Source: an uncultured Propionibacteriaceae bacterium | GTDB taxonomy: Bacteria > Actinomycetota > Actinomycetes > Propionibacteriales > Propionibacteriaceae | DNA length: 64,000 bases | Assembly (NCBI GenBank): GCA_937926975.1 | Contig: CALBCJ010000040.1 | Location: forward strand, 34,745-98,744 | Reading direction: 5' to 3' | Shown here: piece after piece, positions 8,833 through 17,596 of the stretch | Numbering within the stretch: the stretch's first letter is position 1 | Layout: every line of letters starts with the position of its first letter | Made by a program: the position numbers and the translations under genes | The notes under the pieces: generated by a model | Databases searched by the model: none | The model's input: the letters and a program-made list of their open reading frames with translations, nothing else | What the model was told of the DNA's origin: nothing

Positions 8833-9639
8833 CTACCTGTTGCGCCGGCGAAGACGCAGCTGGTCGAGCTCCTTGCGCTCGACGGGGGTGAGACTGTCGA
8901 GGCCAGAGGCGCTGATCTTGCCCAGCAGCTGGTCGAGGCGCTCGTCGTCGGCGAGGCGGCGGCGGGCCTGGCGAGCCTCGGAGGCACTCGGCCGGGGCAC
9001 GGCCGACAGGTGCCGACGGCGGCGCTTCCAGACCGGCAGCCATGCGTACGCGGCCAGCAGCCCGAGCTGGCGGGCCCACAGCGCCACCAGGACCAGCCCG
9101 GCCAGTAGTCCCAGCAGGTTGCCCCAGGCTCGGGCAGCCAGCAGCTGCGCAGCGTTGACCCCGAGCAGCAGCGCCCCCAGCGCCCAGGCCGGGACCTGGA
9201 AGAACACCGGGCGGCGCGGGTTCTCGGCGATCCAGAGCAGAAACACCAGGAAGGCGACCATGTCGATGCCGGCCAGGACCGCGCCGACCCCGACCAGGCC
9301 GAGGACAAAGGCGAGCCCCGTCAGCACCACGAAGGTCCCCGCCAGCAGCTTCGCCATCGCGTTGCGGCCCAGGAACGACTCGGTGTCGTGGCCGATCACC
9401 CAGAAGAACACGAGGTTGATGACCGAGAAGAGGCGGACCTGGTTGGCCAGCGGCCAGGTGAGCAGGGTCCAGGGCCCGGTCAGGCCAGGCACGTACGCAA
9501 GCGAGCTGACGAGCCCGGGCGAGACCACCCAGGCCACCATCGACGCCGCCGCGGTAACCACCGCGATCGCCGTGGTCGTGAGGTTCAGCCGCCCGATCCG
9601 GGCCCATCCGTCGAGTGACGTGTTGCTCCAGCCGATCAC
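8833..9639 (-). CDS. Rhomboid-like membrane protein without the catalytic motif
   Basis: 268 residues with about six membrane segments between residues 20 and 195. The segment order and the C-terminal motif (LDQLLGKISASGLDSLTPVERKEL) are those of bacterial rhomboid-family proteins. The GxSG serine motif expected in TM4 is absent; that stretch reads LVGVGAVLAGIDMVAFLVF. No matching catalytic His is evident in TM6. It is therefore likely an inactive rhomboid (pseudoprotease) that binds membrane proteins rather than cleaving them. Confidence 0.7.
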   Translation of the reverse strand: MIGWSNTSLDGWARIGRLNLTTTAIAVVTAAASMVAWVVSPGLVSSLAYVPGLTGPWTLLTWPLANQVRLFSVINLVFFWVIGHDTESFLGRNAMAKLLAGTFVVLTGLAFVLGLVGVGAVLAGIDMVAFLVFLLWIAENPRRPVFFQVPAWALGALLLGVNAAQLLAARAWGNLLGLLAGLVLVALWARQLGLLAAYAWLPVWKRRRRHLSAVPRPSASEARQARRRLADDERLDQLLGKISASGLDSLTPVERKELDQLRLRRRNR

Positions 9640-9716
9640 CCTGCAAGCCTGCCAGACCCGGCCAGAGGGCGTGAGATAGCGTGAGCGGGCGAGTCAGCCG
9701 GGTTCAGGAGGGACCG

Positions 9717-9761
9717 ATGCCGATCGCGGAGCCAGGCCCTGCGCCGAGCCGGCGGTGCTGA
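9717..9761 (+). CDS. Possible 14-residue leader peptide before citXG
   Basis: ATG at 9717 is preceded by a strong ribosome site (CAGGAGGGA). The frame encodes MPIAEPGPAPSRRC and ends in a TGA that overlaps the first ATG of the CitXG reading frame as TGATG. The citXG start itself has only a weak GGCGG. This could be a coupled leader ORF, or the true N-terminus of CitXG broken by a frameshift. It is too short to judge by composition. Confidence 0.4.
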   Translation: MPIAEPGPAPSRRC

Positions 9762-11227
9762 TGGCCCGCCCCGAGGAGGTGCTGGCCCGCCGGGAGCAGC
9801 GCCAGGCCGAGCAGGTGGGGCTGGTCCGGCAGACCGGCTGCCCGGTGGTCAGTGTGACGATCGTCTCCCCTGGCCCGGGCAAGGATGACGCCGACGCCCG
9901 GTACGCCGGCGCGCTCGCCGCGACCGCCCTGGCGAGGATGCTCACCGAGCGGGGCTGGCCGGTCCGCGAGCGGCTCCTGGTCCGTGCCGTCACCGGCCCG
10001 GAGCTGCTGCTGGCGGTGGAGGCCGACCCGTACGAGCTGAAGCGGGCCCTGGTCGGGCTGGAGGACCACCACCGGCTGGGCCGGCTGTGGGACCTGGACC
10101 TGGTGGCCGGGCTGGGCCCGGACGGGCTGCCCCAGGTCCTGGGCCGCTCGGCGCTGGGCGAGCCGCCGCGGCGCTGCCTGGTCTGCCCCGACCCGGCCGC
10201 CGGCTGCGCCCGCAGCGCCCGGCACCGGCTCGACGCGGTTCTCGCGGCCCGGGCGGCGCTGGTCGCCGGGGCCCGCGCCGAGCAGGCCGACGAGGCGGCC
10301 GACCTGGCCGTACGGGCGATGCTGGTCGAGGCCCGGCTGACCCCGAAGCCCGGGCTGGTCGACCGCGACGGCAGCGGCTCCCACCGCGACCTGGACCTGG
10401 CGCTGCTGGAGCGCAGCGCCGAGACCCTGCGGCCCTGGCTGGCCCGGTGCTGGCTGGCCGGCGCCGAGCAGCCTGGGCAGACCGAGCCCCTGGTCGACCT
10501 GGGCGTACGGGCGGAGCGGGCGATGCTGCAGGCCACCGGCGGGGTGAACACCCACCGCGGTGCCCTGTTCGGGCTGGGCCTGCTGGTCGCCGCGCTGGGC
10601 TGGGAGGAGAGCGGGCAGCCCCTCCCCCGGCTGCCCGCAGCACTCCCGCGGGCAGAACCGACCGAGCCCCAGGCCCCACCGGACCCGGCACGAGCGCCCC
10701 TGGTCGCGTCCCAGCCCGTGATGACCAGGCCTGATACGCCGCCCGGGGGGCGGCTCGCCCGGCTTCGGACCCGGGTCGCGGCGCTGGCTCGTCCGCTGCT
10801 GCGCGGCTGGGAGGAGCAGGCAGCCGGCTCCGGCTCGCACGGCGCCGCCGCGTACCGGGAGCACGGCAGCACCGGCGCCCGGGGCGAGGCCGCCTCGGGG
10901 TTCGCGACCGCAGCCCAGGTCGGGCTGCCCGCGTACCGGGCGCGGCTGCAGACGCACGGTGACTCAGACGATGCGCTGCGCTGGGCGCTGGTCGCGATCA
11001 TGGCCACCAGCGCCGACACCAACCTGCTGGCCCGCGGTGGCCTCACCGGACTGCGGTTCGCCCAGGACTGGGCCCGCCGGACGCTGGCTGCAGCCCCCTC
11101 GCCCGACGCCCTGACATCCGAGATGACCAGGGCCCGTGCCGCTTTCACGGAGCGCTGGCTGAGCCCTGGTGGGTCGGCGGACCTGCTGGCGCTGACCTGG
11201 CTGCTGGACCGCCTCGACCAGGCCTGA
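9761..11227 (+). CDS. citXG: CitXG fusion: citrate lyase holo-ACP synthase / triphosphoribosyl-dephospho-CoA synthase
   Basis: 488 residues. Residues 1 to about 165 are CitX-like (phosphoribosyl-dephospho-CoA transferase), with the RRCLVCPDPAAGCARSARH stretch. From about 180 it is CitG-like, with EARLTPKPGLVDRDGSGSH and GGVNTHRGALFGLGLL, which together make and attach the citrate-lyase prosthetic group. A Pro-rich insertion of about 60 residues interrupts the CitG part after GLLVAALG. No citrate or malonate lyase subunit gene lies in the window, so the acceptor protein is elsewhere or the enzyme serves another system. The start is coupled to the leader ORF (TGATG); GTG at 9755 is an alternative. 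Confidence 0.8.
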   Translation: MARPEEVLARREQRQAEQVGLVRQTGCPVVSVTIVSPGPGKDDADARYAGALAATALARMLTERGWPVRERLLVRAVTGPELLLAVEADPYELKRALVGLEDHHRLGRLWDLDLVAGLGPDGLPQVLGRSALGEPPRRCLVCPDPAAGCARSARHRLDAVLAARAALVAGARAEQADEAADLAVRAMLVEARLTPKPGLVDRDGSGSHRDLDLALLERSAETLRPWLARCWLAGAEQPGQTEPLVDLGVRAERAMLQATGGVNTHRGALFGLGLLVAALGWEESGQPLPRLPAALPRAEPTEPQAPPDPARAPLVASQPVMTRPDTPPGGRLARLRTRVAALARPLLRGWEEQAAGSGSHGAAAYREHGSTGARGEAASGFATAAQVGLPAYRARLQTHGDSDDALRWALVAIMATSADTNLLARGGLTGLRFAQDWARRTLAAAPSPDALTSEMTRARAAFTERWLSPGGSADLLALTWLLDRLDQA

Positions 11228-11265
11228 CTCCCGGCGGCTCCTCGAGACCACCGGCCCCGGCCCAC

Positions 11266-11456
11266 GAGCACCGCACAGCAGCGGACCGACCCTCCCGACC
11301 CCCCGCCTGGACTGCCTCGTACCGGCTGGAGCGACCGCCGGTGTGCGGCCCACCCGCCAGCCCGAGGACCACCTCGGCCACGGGCCCTCGCCACGGGTCA
11401 CCGGCCGCGGTCCACCCGTCCGCCCGAGGGCAGGAGCACCGCACAGCAGCGGACCG
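11266..11456. repeat. Intergenic direct repeat with core GCACAGCAGCGGAC
   Basis: A 23-nt sequence is exactly repeated at 11266-11288 and 11434-11456, 168 bp apart. Both copies are followed by C-rich tracts and later by a related GTG(T)GCG-CCCACC stretch, so the full unit is roughly 170 bp and imperfect. The same core (CACAGCAGCGG) recurs twice in the 35.4-35.6 kb spacer. The rest of the 370-bp spacer between citXG and glyQS holds no gene that I can support. Confidence 0.6.
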
Positions 11457-11597
11457 GCACCCCTCCCCCCGCCTTCCTCGGCCCGCCCTGGGCGGGGTCT
11501 GACCGTCGTTGTGCGACCCACCAGGCCGCACCAGGAGCCGCCTGCCAGATCCTGGGCCTACCAGCGTCGCCGCGCCGCCGCCCGGTACGTTGGCGGG

Positions 11598-14500
11598 GTG
11601 CTGACGATGCAAGACGCCCTGCGAATCCTCTCGGACTACTGGACCTCGCGCGGCTGTCTCACCTGGCAGCCCTTCAACACCGAGGTCGGCGCCGGCACCA
11701 TGAACCCGGCGACGGTGCTGCGGGTGCTGGGTCCTGAGCCGTGGGACGTCGCGTACGTGGAGCCGTCGGTGCGTCCCGACGACGCCCGGTACGGGGAGAA
11801 CCCGAACCGGCTCCAGATGCACACCCAGTTCCAGGTGATCCTCAAGCCGGAGCCGGGCGACCCGCAGGAGCTGTACCTGGGATCGCTGGAGGCGCTCGGG
11901 ATCGACCTCGACGCCCACGACGTGCGCTTCGTCGAGGACAACTGGGCGCAGCCGGCGATCGGCGCCTGGGGGCTGGGCTGGGAGGTCTGGCTGGACGGCA
12001 TGGAGATCACCCAGTTCACGTACTTTCAGCAGGTCGGCGGGCAGGACCTCAACCCGGTCCCGGTCGAGCTCACGTACGGGATCGAGCGGATCCTGATGGC
12101 CCAGCAGGGGGTCACCCACTTCAAGGACATCGTCTACGCCCGCAAGCCTGACGGCTCGCTCGTCACGTACGGGGAGGCCTTCGGCCAGCAGGAGTACGAG
12201 ATGAGCCGCTACTACCTCGACGACGCCGACGTCGAGACGAGCAAGGGCCTGTACGAGGCGTACGTGTCGGAGGCGACCCGGATGGTGGAGGCCCGGCTGC
12301 CGGTGCCGGCGCACCAGTACATCCTCAAGTCGAGCCACGCCTTCAACGTGCTCGACGCCCGGGGCGCGATCTCGACGACCGAGCGGGCGCAGGCGTTCGC
12401 CACGATGCGGCGGCTGATGCGCGACACGGCGGCGCTGTGGGTCGAGCGGCGCGGCGAGCTCGGCTTCCCGCTGCTGCGCCCGGCCGGCCAGACCCCGGCC
12501 GCGGAGCCAGTCGCGCCGCCGGAGCCGGCCAGCACCGAGCCGCAGACGTTCGCCCTGGAGATCGGGCTGGAGGAGCTGCCGCCGCACGTGGTGGCGCCGA
12601 CGGTGGAGCAGGTGCGGGCCGCGGTCACCGACGGGCTGGCCACCTCCCGGCTGACGCACGGCGCGGTACGGGTCGAGGCGACCCCGCGGCGGGTGGTCGC
12701 GGTCGTGGAGCAGGTCGCGGCCCGCGAGCCGGACGCCACGAACCTGCGCAAGGGCCCGAAGTGGGCGGCCGCCTTCGATGCTGAAGGCCAGCCGACCAAG
12801 CCGCTGCAAGGCTTTATGCGCGGCCAGCAGGTCAGCCTGGAGCAGGTCGTCAAGGGTGAGATCGGCGGCGTGGAGCACGCCTGCGTCGAGGTGGAGGCGC
12901 CGGGCCGGACCGCGCTGGAGGTGCTGGGCGGGATCGTCGAGAAGACGGTCGCCGGGCTGCGCGCCGAGAAGAACATGCGCTGGCGCGACCCGCAGCTGTC
13001 GTTCTCCCGGGCCGTACGGTGGCTGCTGGCGCTGTGGGGTGAGCAGGTCGTGCCGGCTCGGGTGTCCGAGGTCGACTCGGGGCGGCGTACGTACCTGCAG
13101 CGGACCACGGCCGCCTCGGCCGAGTCGCGCGTACGGGCCGACGGCACCCCAGTCGGCTTCCACGAGGTGGCCTCGGCCGACGAGCTGGTGCCGCTGCTGG
13201 CGAAGGGACGGGTCCGGCTCGGCTTCGACGAGCGCCGCGCCCTGGTGGTGGAGCAGGCGCAGCGCCTCGCGGCCGGCGTCGGCGGGGTGGTCGACCTAGA
13301 GGCCAGCGCCGACCTGGTCGACGAGATCGCGAACCTGGTCGAGGAGCCGGTCGGAGTCCTCGGTGGCTTCGACGAGCGCTACCTGGAGCTGCCCGACCAG
13401 ATCCTGGTGTCGGTGATGGCGAAGCACCAGCGCTACCTGCCGGTCCGTGACGGCGACGGGCGGCTGATGGCCCACTTCGTGACGATGGCGAACGGCTCGT
13501 GCGACGAGGCGCTGGTGGCGCAGGGCAACGAGTCGGTGCTGCGGGCCCGGTACGAGGACGCGCTGTTCTTCTGGAACCAGGACCTGGAGTCGGCGACGGT
13601 CGAGGACTTCGTCCCGGGCCTGGAGCAGCTGACGTTCGAGAACCGGCTCGGCTCGGTCGGGCAGCGGGCCCGCCGGGTCGCGGCGGTCGCGCAGTCGCTG
13701 TCGGGCCGCCTCGGCCTGGACGCCGAGCAGGCGGCCACCCTGGCCCGCGCCGGGGAGCTGGCGAAGTTCGACCTGGCGACGAAGCTGGTCACCGAGATGA
13801 CCAAGCTGGCCGGTTTTGTGGCCCGTGAGTACGCGGTCCGCAAGGGCGAGACCCAGGCTGTCGCCGACGCCCTGTACGAGATGGAGCAGCCGCGCACCAC
13901 GGCCGACCCGGTGCCGGCGTCGGTGCCGGGTGCGCTGCTGGCCCTCGGTGACCGGTTCGACCTGCTGGTGGCGATGTTCGCGCTCGGGGCGAAGCCGTCG
14001 GGGTCGTCCGACCCGTACGGGCTGCGCCGGGCGGCGCTGGGTGTGGTCCGGATCCTGCGGGAGGACGCGGCCCTGGCCGAGGTGTCCGTACGGGACGGGC
14101 TGACCGCCGCCGCGGAGGCGCTGCGGGCCCAGGGGGTCGAGGTGTCCAAGGAGGCGGTCGACGCGGCCGAGGAGTTCACCGTCGGCCGGTTCGCCCAGCT
14201 GATGCGTGACGAGGGCCGCTCGGCGGACCTGGTCGCAGCGGTGCTGCCGTCGGCGACCCACCCGGCCGACGCGGCGCAGAAGGTCCGAGACCTGGAGCCG
14301 CTGCTGCCGGACCCCGACTGGCGGGCCGTGGTGGAGGCCCTGGTCCGGATCCAGCGGATCCTCCCGGCCGGCACCGAGCCCGGCTTCGACGCCTCGGTGC
14401 TCACCGACAAGGCAGAACGCGCTCTGGCGGAGGTGGTGGCGACCGCGGCTCCGAGCACCACGGTCGCCGGCTTCGCGGCCACCGGCCACGACCTGGTCGG

Positions 14501-14648
14501 CCCGGTCACCGCGTTCTTCGAGGAGACCCTGGTGATGGCCGAGGACCCGGCGCTGCGCGCCGCCCGGCTCGGTCTGCTGGCCAGCCTTGCCGCCCTGGCC
14601 CCGTCCGGCCTGGACTGGGCTGCCGTGGACACCGCCACCAAGCAGTAG
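11598..14648 (+). CDS. glyQS: Glycyl-tRNA synthetase, fused alpha and beta subunits
   Basis: 1016 residues. Residues 1 to about 290 are the catalytic alpha subunit: DYWTSRGCLTWQPFNTEVGAGTMNP, the GENPNRLQMHTQFQVILKP motif, GLGWEVWLDGMEITQFTYFQQ and YGIERILM. A Pro/Ala linker of about 25 residues leads to the beta subunit (tRNA binding), with IGLEELPPHVV at its start and an HD-like and anticodon-binding C-terminus. It charges tRNA-Gly. Separate alpha and beta chains are usual in bacteria, and many actinomycetes use the unrelated alpha2 enzyme. GTG at 11598 sits 7 nt after a TACGTT -10 box (11586-11591), which suggests a leaderless mRNA; ATG 11607 is an alternative. Confidence 0.93.
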   Translation: MLTMQDALRILSDYWTSRGCLTWQPFNTEVGAGTMNPATVLRVLGPEPWDVAYVEPSVRPDDARYGENPNRLQMHTQFQVILKPEPGDPQELYLGSLEALGIDLDAHDVRFVEDNWAQPAIGAWGLGWEVWLDGMEITQFTYFQQVGGQDLNPVPVELTYGIERILMAQQGVTHFKDIVYARKPDGSLVTYGEAFGQQEYEMSRYYLDDADVETSKGLYEAYVSEATRMVEARLPVPAHQYILKSSHAFNVLDARGAISTTERAQAFATMRRLMRDTAALWVERRGELGFPLLRPAGQTPAAEPVAPPEPASTEPQTFALEIGLEELPPHVVAPTVEQVRAAVTDGLATSRLTHGAVRVEATPRRVVAVVEQVAAREPDATNLRKGPKWAAAFDAEGQPTKPLQGFMRGQQVSLEQVVKGEIGGVEHACVEVEAPGRTALEVLGGIVEKTVAGLRAEKNMRWRDPQLSFSRAVRWLLALWGEQVVPARVSEVDSGRRTYLQRTTAASAESRVRADGTPVGFHEVASADELVPLLAKGRVRLGFDERRALVVEQAQRLAAGVGGVVDLEASADLVDEIANLVEEPVGVLGGFDERYLELPDQILVSVMAKHQRYLPVRDGDGRLMAHFVTMANGSCDEALVAQGNESVLRARYEDALFFWNQDLESATVEDFVPGLEQLTFENRLGSVGQRARRVAAVAQSLSGRLGLDAEQAATLARAGELAKFDLATKLVTEMTKLAGFVAREYAVRKGETQAVADALYEMEQPRTTADPVPASVPGALLALGDRFDLLVAMFALGAKPSGSSDPYGLRRAALGVVRILREDAALAEVSVRDGLTAAAEALRAQGVEVSKEAVDAAEEFTVGRFAQLMRDEGRSADLVAAVLPSATHPADAAQKVRDLEPLLPDPDWRAVVEALVRIQRILPAGTEPGFDASVLTDKAERALAEVVATAAPSTTVAGFAATGHDLVGPVTAFFEETLVMAEDPALRAARLGLLASLAALAPSGLDWAAVDTATKQ

Positions 14649-15224
14649 AGCGGCCTGCAGCCCGGGTCTCGCCCCCGGCCTCTGTCGACCCGTGGCCCCG
14701 TACGTGCAACGGGGCGCTACCCGGGCCCAGGCCACCGCCGTCAGCCGCTGGACCTGCAACCGCCGCCGGCCCCACTCAGCCCTCGGCATGCACACACACC
14801 TGCAGACGACAAGTACCTCCACGGCTCAGGCCGCCCAACCCGGTACTCGCTGCCAAGGGATCAGCCTCACAGGCCGGACTGGACTCTCAGCAGCCGCTTC
14901 TATATACTCAGTCCTGTGCATGCCGTGCACCTCCCGGGGCCCGGCATGCACCTTCATGTTAAGCCTCGCTTCGGCGCACGGCATGCTCCCTCGCTGTACC
15001 GGCCACGGAGGCTAGGAACGGTGGGGTGCTGGACGGGTGAGGGCTTGCACACACCAGCACCCGCACACTCGGGGTGTGCTGGCCGCAGCCTGCTCACGAT
15101 GTCCGCGCTCCCCTGATGTGCGACATGGAGATCACTAACAGCAGGTGCGGGTGCTCCTGAGAACGGCAGCGGTGGGTGGTCATGACCGAGAAGTGCGACT
15201 CCGGAGGATCAGGCGTGCCGGGAC
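14649..15224. other. 576-bp spacer with hairpins, no supported gene
   Basis: Two structured parts are visible. GTGCATGCCG (14916-14925) pairs perfectly with CGGCATGCAC (14942-14951), and a third CGGCATGC follows near 14980. Around 15021-15085, GGTGCTGG / CCAGCACC / GTGTGCTGG can form alternative pairings. A TATATA stretch at about 14900 could be a promoter element. No reading frame here has convincing codon use. The hairpins may be terminators or a small RNA, but this cannot be decided by eye. Confidence 0.4.
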
Positions 15225-16019
15225 TCAGTCGCGGCTCACTAGGGCGCGGATGCTGAAGATCACGCCGAAGGCTGTCCATACGCTGAGGACGAGGACGTCC
15301 TGCATGTCAACCGGGTAGGTGTCAGACAACAGCCCTGCCCGGATGAGGTCGCCGGCTGGCCGGAAGGGCAGCACGTCGTGCAGCGCCTGGAACCAGCCCG
15401 GAAGCTGCGAGGCCGGGAAGGTGACCGGCGAGAACAGCATGACGAAGAAGACCAGCACCTGGCTGATGAGCTGGGCCAGCTGCGGTGACAGGAGCACTGC
15501 GAGCGCGTAGCCGACCGAGGTTGCCATGACCGTGACCAGGAGCCACCCGCCGATCAGCGGCAACCAGGCGATGCTGTAGTCGAACCCGTAGCGCAGGTGT
15601 GCCACCAGGACGGTGACCGGGATGGCCGGCGCCGCAATCAGGGCCCAGACGACCAGGTCAGAGATGAGCAGCAGCAGCCGGGGCACCGGTAGTGAACGCA
15701 GGTAGGTGAGCTGGCCGCTGGTGCGGGCGTGCGCGACGCCCTGGGGACACAGGACCAGGCCGACGACCATGATCATGACCGTGGGTGCGCCCGCGGAGAG
15801 GAACTGGGCCGTGGGCACGTCGATGCCCGGGATCAGGAACCCGAACCCGACGATGATGGCGCCGGCGACCAGGGCCTGCACCAGGGTGAACAGCGGAAGC
15901 ATCGCCCCGTTCTGGGCGAGGTTCCAGCGGAAGAGGACGGCGTTGATGGTCCAGTGGCCGACCGGCTCGGGGACCGGTCGGACTACCCGGCTGGTCGGCT
16001 GGGTCGTCAGCTCAGGCAT
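15225..16019 (-). CDS. ABC-2 type transporter permease
   Basis: 264 residues with six predicted membrane segments. The C-terminal FSPVTFPASQLPGWFQALHDVLPFRPAGDLIRA stretch is characteristic of ABC-2 permeases (DrrB/NodJ type). It overlaps by 8 nt the tail of an ABC ATPase whose front has been lost, so as it stands it has no partner ATPase next to it. The transporter is presumably inactive unless an ATPase is supplied from elsewhere. Confidence 0.85.
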   Translation of the reverse strand: MPELTTQPTSRVVRPVPEPVGHWTINAVLFRWNLAQNGAMLPLFTLVQALVAGAIIVGFGFLIPGIDVPTAQFLSAGAPTVMIMVVGLVLCPQGVAHARTSGQLTYLRSLPVPRLLLLISDLVVWALIAAPAIPVTVLVAHLRYGFDYSIAWLPLIGGWLLVTVMATSVGYALAVLLSPQLAQLISQVLVFFVMLFSPVTFPASQLPGWFQALHDVLPFRPAGDLIRAGLLSDTYPVDMQDVLVLSVWTAFGVIFSIRALVSRD

Positions 16020-17596
16020 TCGCGAGCTCCTGGTTCGAAGCGGTGGCCGTCATCGTGAGGTAGGCGTCTTCCAGGGTCACGGGGGTGAGGGCGTAGCCCT
16101 CGATGTCGTCGCGCGAACGCAGCTCGTTGGCCCAGGACACAGCCCGTGCTGCGTCGTCGGCGGAGACGTTGAGCATCACGCGCCGCCCGATGCGGACGCG
16201 ACGGCTCACGGCGGTCGCTGGTCAGGGCCAGGCGGGTGGCTGCGGCGACGGCGAGGGCGAGCAGGCCCAGGGCGAGGGAGGTGGCGAAGGCCTGCAGGAT
16301 CGGCGTGCTGACGTACTCGCGCAGCACCCCGTACCCGGCCAGGCTGGTCGCGAGCCAGGCCACAACCACGGTGCCGGTCCGGCGCAGCCCCGCCAGGCCC
16401 GCGAAGGCCAGCGGGAGCATCAGGTACCACTCGCGGAAGGTCCCGAAGCCGAAGACGAACGCGGCCGCTGCCAGGGCCAGGAAGCGCAGCGGCTGCCGGC
16501 GCCCGTACCAGGCCCAGCCGGCGACGGCCACGACGCCTGCGAGGACCTGGAAGACCAGGGTCCAGGTCGTCTGGCTGCCGCCGAGCTGGGCCAGCAGGTA
16601 CGCCGGGGTCAGGGTCCTCCCGCCGTTCGCCGGGTCACCACTGCCGCCGACCCAGCCGAAGCCCCAGGTGGCGGCGCTGACCAGGGCGAAGGCTGCCCCT
16701 GCCAGCGCCGTGGCAGCCACCGTACGGGCCAGCCAGTGCCACCACCGGCCCGGCGCCCGCAGGTGGACCAGGCCGGCGACGGCGGGGGCTGCCAGCAGGG
16801 CCGGCTGCTTGACCGCGGCGGCCAGCCCGATCAGCACCGAGCCCAGCACGGTCCCGTACCGGAGCCGGGCGACCGCCAGCCCGGCCGCGACCAGCCCCAC
16901 CATCAGCAGGTCGATGTGCTCCCCGCCAACCCCGTGCACCAGCACCACCGGGTTCAGAGCCGCCATCCAGACCGCCTGCCCCGGGTCAGCGCCGACAGCC
17001 CGGGCCAGCCGGGGCACCGACCAGAGCAGCAGGCCCGCTCCGGCCAGCGCCAGCAGCCGCAGCGCCACCACCGACCAGTACCAGTGCGCCCCGGTCAGCC
17101 GGACCACGAGGCCGAACAGCTCCAGCGCCAGCGGCGGGTAGACCGAGGTCGTGCCCCGCCAGACCCGCCCGTACGGGAACGGGCTGCCGGTGGTGCCCAG
17201 GCCGGTCTCGTACGGGGAGGTCCCGTGCGACACCATCCAGCCCAGGTCCGCGTACGAGCCGGCATCGGTCGACAGCACCGGCGGGAGCAGCAGCAGCGGC
17301 ACCGCCCACACCAGCAGCACCAGCCAGGGCGCGACCGGCCGCGCCCGGCCGGGGCGGAGCAGCACCCAGCCGGCACCGAGAAGCACGGCCCCGGCCAGCA
17401 CCAGTGCCGGGTACTGACCGGCGCTGAGGTACCTGGCGACGGCTCCCGCCCAGGACTGGCCCCGGACCTGCGACCAGCCCGCCAGCCGGCGGACCTCCCC
17501 CAGCGCCAGCAGCAGCGAGCCGAGCAGCCCCAGCCACAGGCCCGGGTGGGCCAGGGTACGGCGTACCGTCAGCCGGACAGCGGTCGAGGACGTCAT
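16007..17596 (-). CDS. MptB-like polyprenol-phosphate-mannose glycosyltransferase with altered C-terminus
   Basis: 529 residues and about 12 membrane segments. The first large extracytoplasmic loop has the GT-C pattern DAGSYADLGWMVSHGTSPYE, typical of actinobacterial alpha-1,6-mannosyltransferases (MptA/MptB, GT87). They extend membrane-anchored glycans using polyprenol-phosphate-mannose. ATG 17596 follows GGTGGGGGC; the frame upstream of it is not coding-like. The last 70 residues or so (SDRREPSRPHRAARDAQRLRR...) are the ATPase remnant read in another frame, so the natural C-terminus was probably lost at the same deletion. The transmembrane core looks complete. Confidence 0.75.
   Translation of the reverse strand: MTSSTAVRLTVRRTLAHPGLWLGLLGSLLLALGEVRRLAGWSQVRGQSWAGAVARYLSAGQYPALVLAGAVLLGAGWVLLRPGRARPVAPWLVLLVWAVPLLLLPPVLSTDAGSYADLGWMVSHGTSPYETGLGTTGSPFPYGRVWRGTTSVYPPLALELFGLVVRLTGAHWYWSVVALRLLALAGAGLLLWSVPRLARAVGADPGQAVWMAALNPVVLVHGVGGEHIDLLMVGLVAAGLAVARLRYGTVLGSVLIGLAAAVKQPALLAAPAVAGLVHLRAPGRWWHWLARTVAATALAGAAFALVSAATWGFGWVGGSGDPANGGRTLTPAYLLAQLGGSQTTWTLVFQVLAGVVAVAGWAWYGRRQPLRFLALAAAAFVFGFGTFREWYLMLPLAFAGLAGLRRTGTVVVAWLATSLAGYGVLREYVSTPILQAFATSLALGLLALAVAAATRLALTSDRREPSRPHRAARDAQRLRRRRSTGCVLGQRAAFARRHRGLRPHPRDPGRRLPHDDGHRFEPGARECLS
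16012..16209 (-). pseudogene. C-terminal remnant of an ABC-2 transporter ATPase
   Basis: About 65 residues remain (ending SRDDIEGYALTPVTLEDAYLTMTA...). The LEDAYLTMTA-type ending is the normal C-terminus of DrrA/CcmA-like ATPases, whose last helix follows a 'sLEDvFL.lTG' motif. Walker A, signature and Walker B are all missing. Upstream sequence switches directly into the 3' part of the glycosyltransferase gene. This is best explained by a deletion that removed most of the ATPase gene. Confidence 0.75.

Noticed and set aside
15094..15279. 61-codon minus-strand ORF after glyQS
   Set aside because: No ribosome site, overlaps the permease end, no coding-like composition.
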